Assembly: GCA_030248215.1 (NCBI GenBank)
Contig: JASANG010001337.1
Coordinates: 62,001 to 126,000, forward strand
Source: Enoplolaimus lenunculus
Lineage: Eukaryota > Nematoda > Enoplea > Enoplida > Thoracostomopsidae
Direction: 5' to 3'
Length of the DNA: 64,000 bases
In this document: piece by piece, positions 13,401-21,429 of the stretch
Layout of the letters: each line of letters starts with the position of its first letter
Numbering within the stretch: the stretch's first letter is position 1
Notes under the pieces: model-generated
Seen by the model: only the letters and a program-made list of their open reading frames with translations
What the model was told of the DNA's origin: nothing
The model's database searches: none
Translations under genes and position numbers: made by a program

Positions 13401-16400
13401 GAGGTAAATAAGTGTGATGTGGGAGTATAGTTTTGACACTTAAAATTTTTCCCCAGAACCCATGACAAACGCAAGCCTAAACAATTTGGGTCCGTGCAAA
13501 GATCAGGAGCGGAACGTTTTTCTGTGGTACTGGAATAAACTAATTTTTTGCTTGCGTAGGCTTAGGCTTAGGTTTAAGCTTACAAAGATGCATATAACAC
13601 TGTTCCGCCCCTGTTCTTTGCACTGGCCACATTTGGCACGCGAGCGAGTTGTTTAACTTAAGTATACTTGTGAAACTAAACTCCCTTAACTGAAATGTCA
13701 AGATTTGCAATATGCGAACATAGTTTCAATACCTACATGTATACGTCAATTTGCAGGCGAAACATTAAACATGAAAATGACCAGCTAATGAAACTCGAGC
13801 GTAAACCTAATCCATTCCAAACCTAATCCATTCCAATATTGGAAATTATAAATTTTGAAAGTGGAAATGTTGAAATTTGAAATTTTTAAACTCATCTTCC
13901 AGAAGTCAACTGCAGACGAAACATTTGGCACACGAGTAAGCTGTCAATCACCACAATGCCGGTCGTGTGCCGGTTACTTACTGGACAAACTCAAACATCA
14001 CAACCGACGCGTCACAAATACTTCCGGGTCTGATATTGCGAGAGAACTGAACGATTTGTGGAAAAAATACGAAGCCAGCAAAGCGAAACACTGCTCCCAG
14101 TAAACGTTGCTGTTTATTTTTTCTGGTTCTGTTTATATTTTTGCCAAATTATAGACTTGATCCGGATTCGAGATGGTAATTTTAGGCGGTTTATTAGACT
14201 TTGGATTTTAAGCGTTAGGTTTTACCAAGATTTAGTTTTGGGTATTAGATATCAAAGCGTCCGGGTGTTGTCCAATGGCTTTTAGGCATCAGGCGCTAGG
14301 ACAATCCTTAGATTTAGATTTAGGTTTAAGGCGTAGACCGGCATACTTTGGTTAAATCTTTTTAAAATTTTGTCCGGACCACGTTTACCCAAGGGCCGTA
14401 TTTCTATTTTGTTTGGTTTTAAATTTTGTGAACCAATTTGAAATGTACTCTGATAAACTTTGGTTGTGTCACTGGATTAACTTAGCGGTAAGTATACTTG
14501 AAAGCTAAACTTCGAACTAAAGCGTTGTTAATACTAATAAGAATTGGGAAATAATTTCATGTGCCAAAAATATGATTTATTTTTATGACACCCGCTTTTG
14601 TGATCGTCTATTGCCCAGGCTTGTCACGGGCCGAGCCTACGAAATGTTTACGTGTCCTTTAAGCCCTATGCGGACGTGCCAATTTTTGCAGTGAGAACTC
14701 TCAGCTACAATTTGCACGAGTTCCTTGCAGCTGCAAGAATTTGCAAGGAAACATATCATTTTCGTTATGAATGTTAACATAAATTATTGCGAATAATTTG
14801 CAGACTACTCCAATAAATATCAAACATTAGCTATAAACCATCTGCTTAGCCAATGGTGATTAATTAATTGTACTTGCAAGGCTATTCAATCCTATGAATT
14901 AATTCTTGTGGTATATTCAAAATTAATAATAATTTTCTATTAAAAATTTCTTGACTTGAAAACAATTATATACCGATGCGTTTTCTATTTAGTGTCTAAA
15001 AATGACAAAAAACCCTACTCAAAATCGCCGTAGACTGCGAAATATAAACAAGTTTGATATTTCAATTAATTCAAACTTGCTGAATTAATTCCAAAAGACA
15101 CAATTAATTCAGAAGCACTGAACAACATGTCGTCCACTTGATCAATCAAAATGCAAGTGCAGTAAATTCAAACGGCTTGCTTCTGCGTACACACATGTGA
15201 ATTAAATTCAATAGCATGAATTTCAGTGAATTATTTTAAGCTGCAAGAACTTCAAAGCTGTTTTGTAACAAATCGTGCACGTGCAAGTTGCATATGCATG
15301 TTTTTCCTGCAAAAACTTGCACGTGTGAATAGGGCTTTAGATATTTTTCAATATATTACGGTAATATATTTTCTGCCCGCGGGCATGTTTGTTCTTTGAA
15401 TTATCCATTTTATATGTTGTCGATTCTTATGATCAAACCGGCCAATGTAAAGATTTAGGGCCGGAACCATTTTCAGTGTGACTGGAATTGAGCAAGCTTA
15501 AGCTTTTGACTGATTTTTATACGCTTGTTGATTAGGTGTACGCTCATTCTAATGGTTAGGCTTAGGAATATGCTAATCCTACTGAAGCACCCTTGTTCTT
15601 TACACTGGTTATCAAGTTCATGCTGAAATTTGAGGTTAAACCAAATTCGTGAGCGTATTTCATAAACCGAATAGTCGAGTCAAAATTATTGGAATGATTT
15701 ATCAATTACTGTTTGTAAATAATTTTAGGTTCACGATTAATGCTGGCGAAACTCGACGTGATTTGCCAAGATACCAGCCAGTCTCGGTGAATTCAAATCA
15801 GCTTCAGCGAATCACAAGTGCGATTCAAGGCAAAGGTAAAGTTGAGAAACTTTTCTTTATTGAGTTTTTTTCAAATATGTGGCTAAGTATCAAAGTTTAG
15901 GTGCGTTTTTCATAACAAAACTTAAAATATGGTCTTTTCCGTTATCCCACTCAGCCCGCCGCGTTTGCCCAAAATGGTTCGATTTTGAAAATTTTTTTAT
16001 ATTTGAGCTTCTCATGACGTCTCCTGATCATTTCACGCCTAAATTTGAATTTTTCAAATATTCGATTTTTAAGGACCCAAGGTCCCCACTGCGGACCCAA
16101 AAATTTTGTTATCAAAAAGTTTGACATATTATATACCATTCGATGCAGTTTGCAAATCTAAGTTGAATAATGTTAATTTTTTCACAATTAGACGAGAGGT
16201 TAACCAGTTATAGTCTAATAACTGATTTGGCGCGCTGCTAACTTTTTGGAAGGCACCAAATCAGTTATTTGACCATAATTCGTTAACCAACTGTCTGACT
16301 GAGAAAAATTTAACACTATGCACTCAGCTCTGCAAGTTGCAAAACAATATATAATTTGTCAAACATTTTGACAAAAAATTTTTTAGGACCTTAGGACCTT

Positions 16401-16682
16401 AAAAACCGAATTATTAAAAATTCAACTTTAGGTGTGGAAGAATGGACAAGGGAGGTCATGAAAAGCAAGCTCAAATATGCAAAAATGGCTTAAATCCAAC
16501 GATTTCAGAGAAAACGCGGTCTGAGGAATAATGGACAAGACTCAATATTTTCACAAGTTTCAATGGAAACATTTAAACTGAATAGAACCAGCGGTTATTT
16601 TAGTTTTCCACACCCTCTCACAGCGTACGGTTATTTAATCATAACTGTAATACATGGTGCACACAAGTTAATGCCGACGTTA

Positions 16683-16754
<72 letters not shown>

Positions 16755-16809
16755 CATCATTATTATTATTATTATTTTATTATTATTATTATTATTATTA
16801 TTTTATTAA

Positions 16810-16846
<37 letters not shown>

Positions 16847-18949
16847 TGATTCTTAACGTAATCCAGGTATAACACATTATGTGATGAGCATTTGATATTT
16901 TGCATATACGAATACTCGGCATTTCCTACCATATGGGATGTGAAACCAGAAAAAACGACAAAATTCGGATATCCTGCGTTTCCTATTAGATATCTACTAG
17001 GATATCCGAATTTTGGCTTAGTGTTTCAGACCCTGAGAGTTTTTGTTCCTTAAGCACTTTTTAGCTCATAACAGCTCCAAACAAAATGCCGCGATACGTA
17101 AAGCGATCATTATAACCTAAAATGTTTTAGGTTCAAGTTTCAAAGGATCACCAGGAAGAGCGTTTTCTATCGCTGGCACCGCACAAGATCAAGAACCGTT
17201 TCTGCCCACAGAATGTATGTTGGCCTTTTAAATATTTCAAGTGAAGCCGTTTTTCTCACATCGTCATATAAAGTAAACTTAGAAACAGCTTGGAAATGAT
17301 ACAAAAAATTTATGGCCAATGTATAGAACAGGGGCGGAACGATAGGGTAAGCATATTTCTAAGCCTAAGCCCAAGCCTAAGCAAAAGAATGCGCTTATAC
17401 TTACGCCAAAGCCAAGGCAACGCGTAATCCTAAGAAAACACTTAGTCTAGAGCTTAAGTTTACTCTGTTTCAGTTCCACCGAATAACGTTTCGCCCATGA
17501 GTAAAACTTAAACTTACTCTATAAATATATCCCTAAGCGTAAGCCTATATGTAAGCCTAAGCTTAAGTCCAAGCCTAAGCAAAACATTAGTCCAACGCTT
17601 AAGCTTACTTTATAACATCTTAAACATGGTTCACTCCTGAGCTATAACTGCTTTCTTAAAACATAAAAAGAGTTTTGTATTTTTGACTCGACTTAATCGT
17701 TGAAACTCAATTACAAATTATATAACCGTATCTGAAGATAGGAATTGTAATTTCAGTTGAATCTGTGATCACTTTGCACTGCGTCAGGCGTGGCGAACCG
17801 ATTCATCAAGGCAGTCAATACCTTGCGTTGTGTACTTCATGCTGGAAATGGGGTGCACTATCGTCCGAATATTTTCCACAAATGGTCAATTTAATGACGT
17901 GTGACGACAAGGACGCGAAATGTTTGTCAGGTAAAATGCACGATTCATGTTATAACTGGCGAAATCCGGAACACGTTTTGTCCATGTTAATTCGACGTCA
18001 ACATAAAATGTTATTATATAACAGTTATCTATTGTTTTTGTAGATAATCTGCAAATTTTTCCCGTAATTTACACCGACCCCTTAATGGGCGTTTATTTTT
18101 TTGCAGTGCCGAACCGATCGACCGGCATCGGTATGGAAAAAATCAGGGTATCGGTGTCGAGTCTTTGAGAGCATATCGATACCGGCACTTTTAAGTTTAT
18201 TCCATTTTCAGACGGATTCGGTCAAAGCCAAATTGCGTAGTATCTATGAAATATACATTCATCATGGGACAGTTTCAAATACAAGGAGAACCCATATGCA
18301 GGCTAACATGAGCTACAGCATTAAAATACACTGTAAATTTCAGTGAGTTGATTTTAACTCAGAATGAGCTATATCGCTCGATCTGAGTTAGGACTATCAG
18401 AACTCAGAGTTGTGATTCCCAATCAGCATTGGTCTACATCACTGTGGTTTAGCGACATCTCACAATCGCTATTTGACCTGAATAGCAGATTGGCCTACGA
18501 CATATATTATATTTCTATTTTAGTTTCGGTTAACAGTAATATTTCTGTATAGCGATTGCTCTGAGTTTACTACTGGCATTTACCTCTAGATCACCCCTCC
18601 TAGCATTATACATTAACTTTTGAACATGTCGTCAAAGAAACTATAGTATTGGGCCAACAAGTAGATTGATTAAGGGGTTAAGGATAGTTGCAATTCTGTG
18701 CCTGATTTGATACAAAAGGTTGATTTACTTCTACGGTATATAAAACGGTCCCAAATCGACTCATTAATCTAACCGTTATTATTTTCAGGATGGGCAGATT
18801 GCCGTCAACGAACGAGATCCATTCAAGTGATGAGAAACAAAGGAACGCCTGAAAATCCACGATATGAACCGCATAGCATTAACGTTCCGGTTACTTGCGA
18901 ATGTCAAGTCAAAGCCGGCACTGCGTTGCAAAATTTAGCTCGGGGGTGA
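4300..18949 (+). CDS. Trunk/PTTH/Noggin-like secreted cystine-knot protein (gene span; 5' end incomplete)
   Basis: Eight coding exons join in one open frame (4300-4429, 5429-5717, 7218-7361, 13903-14099, 15729-15835, 17131-17214, 17757-17930, 18789-18949). All have AG acceptors and GT donors, and all phases agree. Counting from the first supported exon, the product is 427 residues. Residues 44-139 are Arg/Gly/Pro-rich and contain a furin-like KRGRSRR (about 118-124). Residues 140-252 hold scattered cysteines (CPC, CQSPQCRSC). The C-terminus has cysteines at about 325, 342, 345, 365, 372, 379, 411 and 413, in the arrangement CTSC...SEYFPQMVNLMTC...C...C...SIQVMR...VTCECQV. Known: PTTH, Trunk and Noggin share W..LG/S.(F/Y)(W/F)P..V....C, C-x5-7-C-x5-7-C, a hydrophobic strand ending in R, and a final CxC. 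Inferred: a secreted ligand, probably a dimer. The first exon with the signal peptide was not found. Family assignment is fairly sure; Trunk-like versus Noggin-like is open. Confidence 0.78.
4990..5285. mobile_element. CAAGAGTGTGCAACT-family inverted-repeat element
   Basis: The left end reads CAAGAGTGCGCAACTGGGTA and the right end GTTGCACACTCTTATTATCC. Internal inverted blocks (GCACGCGTTGCATTTT near the left, AAAACGCAACGCTGGGT near the right) and 'ccccc' runs recur in the copies at 9139-9428, 55983-56314, 63113-63515 and 63712-64000. It sits in intron 1 of the cystine-knot gene model. Confidence 0.75.
5429..5717 (+). CDS. cystine-knot gene, Arg/Gly-rich exon with furin-like site
   Basis: The acceptor is ATAACTAACAG and the donor CAA|GTTAGT; a weaker in-phase donor lies slightly upstream (GAA|GTACGA). 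The frame that continues from the previous exon encodes 96 residues: a Gln-rich start (CLEQRKQLQEQNRKNN), an RG/PRPG-rich middle (GRGAGGRGRTGGG), then KRGRSRREWREQWE. KRGRSRR fits a proprotein convertase site. Longer frames here on both strands (5476-5880 + and 5505-5717 -) are favoured by the GC-rich composition and do not join to neighbouring exons. Confidence 0.65.
5890..6106. mobile_element. AGCACCTATCACCAGTT-family inverted-repeat element
   Basis: The left TGTGTAGCAACTATCACCAG and right ACTGATGATAGTCGCTATAC are inverted. Conserved interior words are 'aaaattca.caca..tt.cgc.tttga'. Degenerate copy. Confidence 0.65.
7218..7361 (+). CDS. cystine-knot gene, CPC exon
   Basis: The acceptor is GGTTTCAG and the donor CCT|GTAAGT, a strong site. 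The exon is 48 codons, phase 0 at both ends. It encodes CPCTRQPGSSTCIGYNPLYQ followed by an amphipathic stretch (SSLEEAIEQFR) and ends DIFTNP. The three cysteines fit a secreted protein. I recognise no named domain. The 6.5-kb intron that follows is full of inverted-repeat elements. Confidence 0.65.
8047..8264. mobile_element. AGCACCTATCACCAGTT-family element
   Basis: It starts CCCATATTCTCAAATGCATA and ends ACAATACGGG, with TAGCACCTATCGCCAGTTAG mirrored by CAACTGGTAATAGGTGCTA. The interior is in reverse orientation relative to the next copy. Confidence 0.8.
8279..8501. mobile_element. AGCACCTATCACCAGTT-family element
   Basis: A second copy lies only about 15 bases after the previous one, in the opposite interior orientation. 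The ends GTGTAGCACCTATCACCAGT and TAACTGATGATAGGTGCTAT are inverted. Confidence 0.8.
8998..9092. repeat. 32-bp tandem repeat, three copies
   Basis: Three consecutive near-identical units contain 'gaaacatggaaaatcctcaa' followed by 'aacaaacattt'. Confidence 0.9.
9139..9428. mobile_element. CAAGAGTGTGCAACT-family element
   Basis: The left end CAAGAGTATGCAATTAGGTA and the right end AGTTGCGCACTGTTG...ACTCTTG are inverted. The interior keeps the AAAACGCAACGCCCGG block near the right end. Confidence 0.7.
9484..9660. repeat. CCGGAG minisatellite, unit about 26 bp
   Basis: Six or more tandem copies of a unit containing 'ttgccggagccggaggtcaa' then 'caaaac'. It is GC-rich in an AT-rich setting. The following part ('gaagtgaagccgg...gaaattaagtcgttaa') also occurs beside single units at 19510-19640 and 41140-41290, so the array grew inside a dispersed repeat. 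Two long overlapping + strand ORFs through it are repeat artefacts. Confidence 0.9.
13081..13226. mobile_element. TTAGGC-core MITE (right end truncated)
   Basis: It begins GGCCCATGCAAAGATCACGG...CGGAACG and contains 'tttaggcttaggattaagcttaggcttagg'-type arrays. No right terminus. It lies in the 6.5-kb intron of the cystine-knot gene. Confidence 0.7.
13274..13379. repeat. 53-bp direct duplication
   Basis: Two adjacent, essentially identical copies of a unit starting GACGTCTGTAGTAATTCAAC. The identity suggests a recent tandem duplication. Confidence 0.9.
13489..13628. mobile_element. TTAGGC-core MITE
   Basis: The left GTGCAAAGATCAGGAGCGGA and right GTTCCGCCCCTGTTCTTTGC...GGCC are inverted, with 'taggcttaggcttaggttta' between. 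Confidence 0.75.
13903..14099 (+). CDS. cystine-knot gene, CQSPQCRSC exon
   Basis: The acceptor is ATCTTCCAG. The exon encodes KSTADETFGTRVSCQSPQCR, then SCAGYLLDKLKHHNRR and an Asn/Ser stretch, ending KKYEASKAKHCS. The donor is CCCA|GTAAAC and leaves two bases (CA), which the next exon completes with G to give Gln. The donor overlaps an in-frame stop: if the intron is retained, the frame reads CAG TAA and the protein ends here. A second GTAAGC inside the exon (after ...GTR) is a possible alternative donor, but using it would discard clearly coding sequence and break phase with the next exon. Confidence 0.72.
14656..15338. mobile_element. CCCTATTCACACGTGCAAG-family element
   Basis: The left AAGCCCTATGCGGACGTGCC and right GCACGTGTGAATAGGGCTTT are inverted. 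Subterminal parts are rich in 'cttgcagctgcaag'. It is the longest copy of the family (683 bp), in the intron before exon 15729. Related: 59155-59435 and a fragment at 34290-34352. Confidence 0.75.
15440..15608. mobile_element. TTAGGC-core MITE
   Basis: It begins GGCCAATGTAAAGATTTAGG and ends CCTTGTTCTTTACACTGG, with degenerate 'ttaggcttaggaatatgcta' inside. Confidence 0.7.
15729..15835 (+). CDS. cystine-knot gene, linker exon
   Basis: The acceptor is AATAATTTTAG and the donor AAAG|GTAAAG. The exon has one base of carry-in, 35 codons and one base of carry-out. It encodes FTINAGETRRDLPRYQPVSV and a polar stretch ending AIQGK. Phases match both neighbours. It has no cysteine and looks like a spacer before the knot domain. 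An ORF reading through the acceptor from 15649 contains intron sequence. Confidence 0.7.
15901..16305. mobile_element. diverged dispersed repeat (GGTCTTTTCCGTTATCCCA family)
   Basis: Long blocks recur at 20330-20615, 55320-55625 (opposite strand) and 61885-61925: a 'cttttc.gttatccca' start, 'cctgatcatttcacg.ctaa', and 'aactgatttgg.gcgctgc'. The family's exact ends could not be set. No coding capacity seen. Confidence 0.6.
16683..16852. repeat. (ATT)n microsatellite
   Basis: About 170 bases of ATT repeats with a few interruptions, in an intron of the cystine-knot gene. The ORF of Tyr/Leu/Ile runs through it is an artefact. Confidence 0.95.
17131..17214 (+). CDS. cystine-knot gene, short linker exon
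   Basis: The acceptor is AATGTTTTAG and the donor GAAT|GTATGT. With G carried in, the frame reads G-SSFKGSPGRAFSIAGTAQDQ and ends LPTE plus one base. It is a small polar exon without cysteines, supported by phase on both sides. Confidence 0.68.
17314..17620. mobile_element. TTAGGC-core MITE, composite copy
   Basis: It begins GGCCAATGTATAGAACAGGG; a first segment ends near 17500 with AACGTTTCGCCC. A second GCCTAA-rich segment follows to about 17620, suggesting two partial copies or a duplication. Confidence 0.65.
17757..17930 (+). CDS. cystine-knot gene, first knot exon
   Basis: The acceptor is GTAATTTCAG and the donor TCAG|GTAAAA. It encodes 57 full codons: ESVITLHCVRRGEP, then LALCTSCWKWGALSSEYFPQ and MVNLMTCDDKDAKCLS. 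The segment SEYFPQMVNLMTC has the same spacing as the Noggin segment between its S-R-F-W-P motif and the following Cys, and the C-x6-C that follows matches the PTTH/Trunk spacing. Confidence 0.8.
18323..18560. mobile_element. CACTGTAAATT...GAGTTGA palindromic element, diverged copy
   Basis: It starts ACACTGTAAATTTCAGTGAG and carries repeated 'aactcag.atgagc' words, as in the better copy at 47589-47842. The right end is eroded. It lies in the last intron of the cystine-knot gene. Confidence 0.55.
18789..18949 (+). CDS. cystine-knot gene, terminal exon with CEC motif and stop
   Basis: The acceptor is TTATTTTCAG. With G carried in, the frame reads G-WADCRQRTRSIQVMRNKG, then a Pro/Tyr-rich loop and SINVPVTCECQV, ending LARG and TGA at 18947-18949. 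The hydrophobic strand SIQVMR and the closing CEC are the second half of a PTTH/Trunk/Noggin knot. A (CAA)/(AAT) microsatellite starts about 30 bases after the stop. Confidence 0.8.
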
Positions 18950-18970
18950 TTCATAATAGTAAAAATATTA

Positions 18971-18974
<4 letters not shown>

Positions 18975-19007
<33 letters not shown>

Positions 19008-19014
19008 TAACAGC

Positions 19015-19102
<88 letters not shown>

Positions 19103-19107
19103 TTAAT
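18975..19107. repeat. AAT / CAA trinucleotide microsatellite
   Basis: An (AAT)n run is followed by a long (CAA)n run and another (AAT)n run, immediately downstream of the cystine-knot stop codon and probably in its 3' UTR. Long ORFs through it are artefacts of the repeat. Confidence 0.9.
18999..19004 (+). promoter_or_regulatory. possible polyadenylation signal of the cystine-knot gene
   Basis: AATAAA lies 50 bases after the stop. It is inside an AAT microsatellite and could be coincidental. Confidence 0.25.
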
Positions 19108-19935
19108 AGTAATAGCTAATATTTAGCGACACAATCGTATTTGTTGACTCTGCTATATACATAGTTCAAAGTTTAAATGTTTTCCTAAAACGAACATTGT
19201 ATTAACTTATGTTGTTTTTCAAGAGTTGTATCCGAATCTTAATTTTAACCAAAATGACAACAGAAGTTCCGATTCGATGTCAAATTCATTGAAAACATGA
19301 AGGTTCAGAATAGGATTTTCGCAGTCGGTTTTGAAAAGCCAAATCCTAGCAATGTTTGGGTTTGAAACACAATTAAATCATATTTTAGGAAACGTTTTAG
19401 TTCTTGCAGTCCGGAAACTAAGACCAGTATTTCTACAAATTAGGATTTCGATATTTCAAATTCACAAGTTATAATTTCCTCAGTAGTACTCGGCTTGCTA
19501 ATACCAAGCTGCAGCCGGAGTTTGAAAAAAATCGGAACCGGAAGTCAACAAATTTTGCCGGAACAGGAGGTGAAATAAAATTGAGGCAATCAAAATATGA
19601 TGTTGAATTTGGTAATTTTCATTGAGTGTTGTCAAACATTAATTTTTAAAGCTGTTCTCAATAAATCTGGCCAATTATACCCTTTATTGTTTCAGCCACA
19701 CGTATTTAAACGCCTTTCACTATGAGGTTTTTGGATATGAACGTAAAGAACTCAAAATTGTTGAGCATAAAGAGCAAAAAACGTACCACATTTAGAAATT
19801 GATGTTTCCCAATCAAAAAATTTTTTGCGGGGCGTTGATTGGATGATTTGATTGCTAGATCACACAGACCTGCTCTTATCGTGCGCGTAAAGCCATGAAG
19901 AAAGCCTATAAACGACCAAATGTCCCGTCCGATTC

Positions 19936-20133
19936 GGCCCGTGTAAAAATTAGGGACGAAACGTTTTTCTGTGGGACTAGAAAAGTGTAAGCTTAAAGCT
20001 TTAGACTAATTTTTTTGCTTTGCTTAGGCTTTCGCTTTAGGCTTAGGGTTTGGAATATTCGTTTCTCACGCTTAGGCTTAGGAATAGGCTTAGGAATATG
20101 TTTATAATACTGTTCCGCCCCTGGTCTTTGGCC
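19936..20133. mobile_element. TTAGGC-core MITE
   Basis: It begins GGCCCGTGTAAAAATTAGGG and ends CTGTTCCGCCCCTGGTCTTT. Internal 'ttaggctttcgctttaggct' arrays. Both ends recognisable. Confidence 0.75.
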
Positions 20134-20703
20134 ACTGATTGTAATATGATTGGCAAACGTAACGCACCGTGTATACACATTGTATTTATAAAGGCCTAGC
20201 CAGAGGGGTGCTTCAGGTTCCAATTCTCCCATCTCCGTCGGAATTTTTGCTCTCAGGGGTTTTTCAGATACTGGTATCAGTTTTAACGCAAGAACCTCCC
20301 GTCGACATTTTTATGCAACATAAACTGCTGTAAAAAATTCGCATCTTTTCGGTTATCCCACCCTTAAACGGCGTTTTCAAACAATCGTCCGATTTCAAAA
20401 ATGTTTGCGTATCTAGACCTCTCATAACCTCCCCTGATCATTTCACGTCTAAATTTGAATTTTTGAAAAATTCGATTTTTTTCCTAAATTTTCCGCAATC
20501 AGACGTCTGGCTATAACGAGTCATTGTCAGATAACTGATTTGGTGCGCTGCAAACGATTTGGGGCGGCGCCAAATTATTTGGAGTGGGATAGCCGAAAAG
20601 GCCTCAAAAAATTCTAGCTATACCCATGTGTATTCAAAACAAACACCAAAATGGTTACAATTTAGTGTAACACAGCATCTATATACGATGCAGTATCCAA
20701 ACG

Positions 20704-20904
20704 TTGGCCAATGTTACTTTTAGGAACCTAACAGTAGATTAAACGTATTCCTAAACCTAAGGCTAAGCCTAAGCTTTGCAAAAGTGTGTTCCTAAGCCTA
20801 AAGCATAAGCTTAAGCCTAACCAAATAATGCAATCTAGAATCTAAACCTACTGTTTTATAGACCCACCAGAAACCTGGACGTCCCTAAAAGTAACATGGG
20901 CCGA
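20704..20904. mobile_element. TTAGGC-core MITE, subfamily with GGCCCATGTTACTTTTAGGG ends
   Basis: The left GGCCAATGTTACTTTTAGG and right CCTAAAAGTAACATGGGCC are inverted, with CCTAAG arrays between. Same subfamily as 27626-27812 and 37499-37695. Confidence 0.82.
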
Positions 20905-21190
20905 AACGTTTATACCAGTTCCAGACCATTGAGTCGAAATGATTTTGGGTTTTGACAAAATCTTACACCGTACGACATTTCACGTAATATTCCTGCATCA
21001 GCTTTTAAGATAACGTGTAATAATTGTTACTTGCTGTGCTGGCGGAGTCGAATTTTGACACAGTTTGTGTAGTCGGGAAAAGCCTATTTCGGAGAAGGTC
21101 AATTTGACTCACTATTTTATGCCGTGTTATGAAATGATTCTGAGAAACCATAGTTTCGATAAACCCTGTATTGCAACATTACGAAAGATA

Positions 21191-21196
21191 TTTATT
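21191..21196 (-). promoter_or_regulatory. possible polyadenylation signal of NOS1AP
   Basis: AATAAA on the - strand lies about 234 bases after the NOS1AP stop, in a non-repetitive AT-rich stretch. Position and sense fit a polyA signal. Confidence 0.4.
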
Positions 21197-21429
21197 TACA
21201 ATGAAACAATAATAATAGTGGTAGTATAAATAATAATAATAAACATAATTTACATCATATAAAATGTGTATATAATTAAACTTCACAAGAATAGCACCAT
21301 TTCGAGTTTGATTCAAGGGCTTTTTTAAGGATAGAACACATTTTGTTTGGTTGGACTGGCATTTTGGACGGAGGTAGTTGAGGGATAAAGGATGTAGGCC
21401 CTGAAATCTGGTTAAGTAAAAACCAACAC

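Larger units (their letters stand above)
18950..21429. other. tail-to-tail intergenic region between the two genes
   Basis: It contains the microsatellite after the cystine-knot stop, single CCGGAG units at about 19510-19570, two TTAGGC-core elements, a GGTCTTTTCCGTTATCCCA repeat (20330-20615), half a GAGTCAATTTGACTC element (21050-21120), and the NOS1AP 3' UTR. No gene seen. Confidence 0.7.

Noticed and set aside
14058-14285. 75-codon ORF overlapping the ligand exon
   Set aside because: It runs out of the exon into the intron in another frame and has no splice or similarity support.
16563-16856. ORF of Tyr/Ile/Leu runs
   Set aside because: It is the (ATT)n microsatellite read in frame; no other coding sign.
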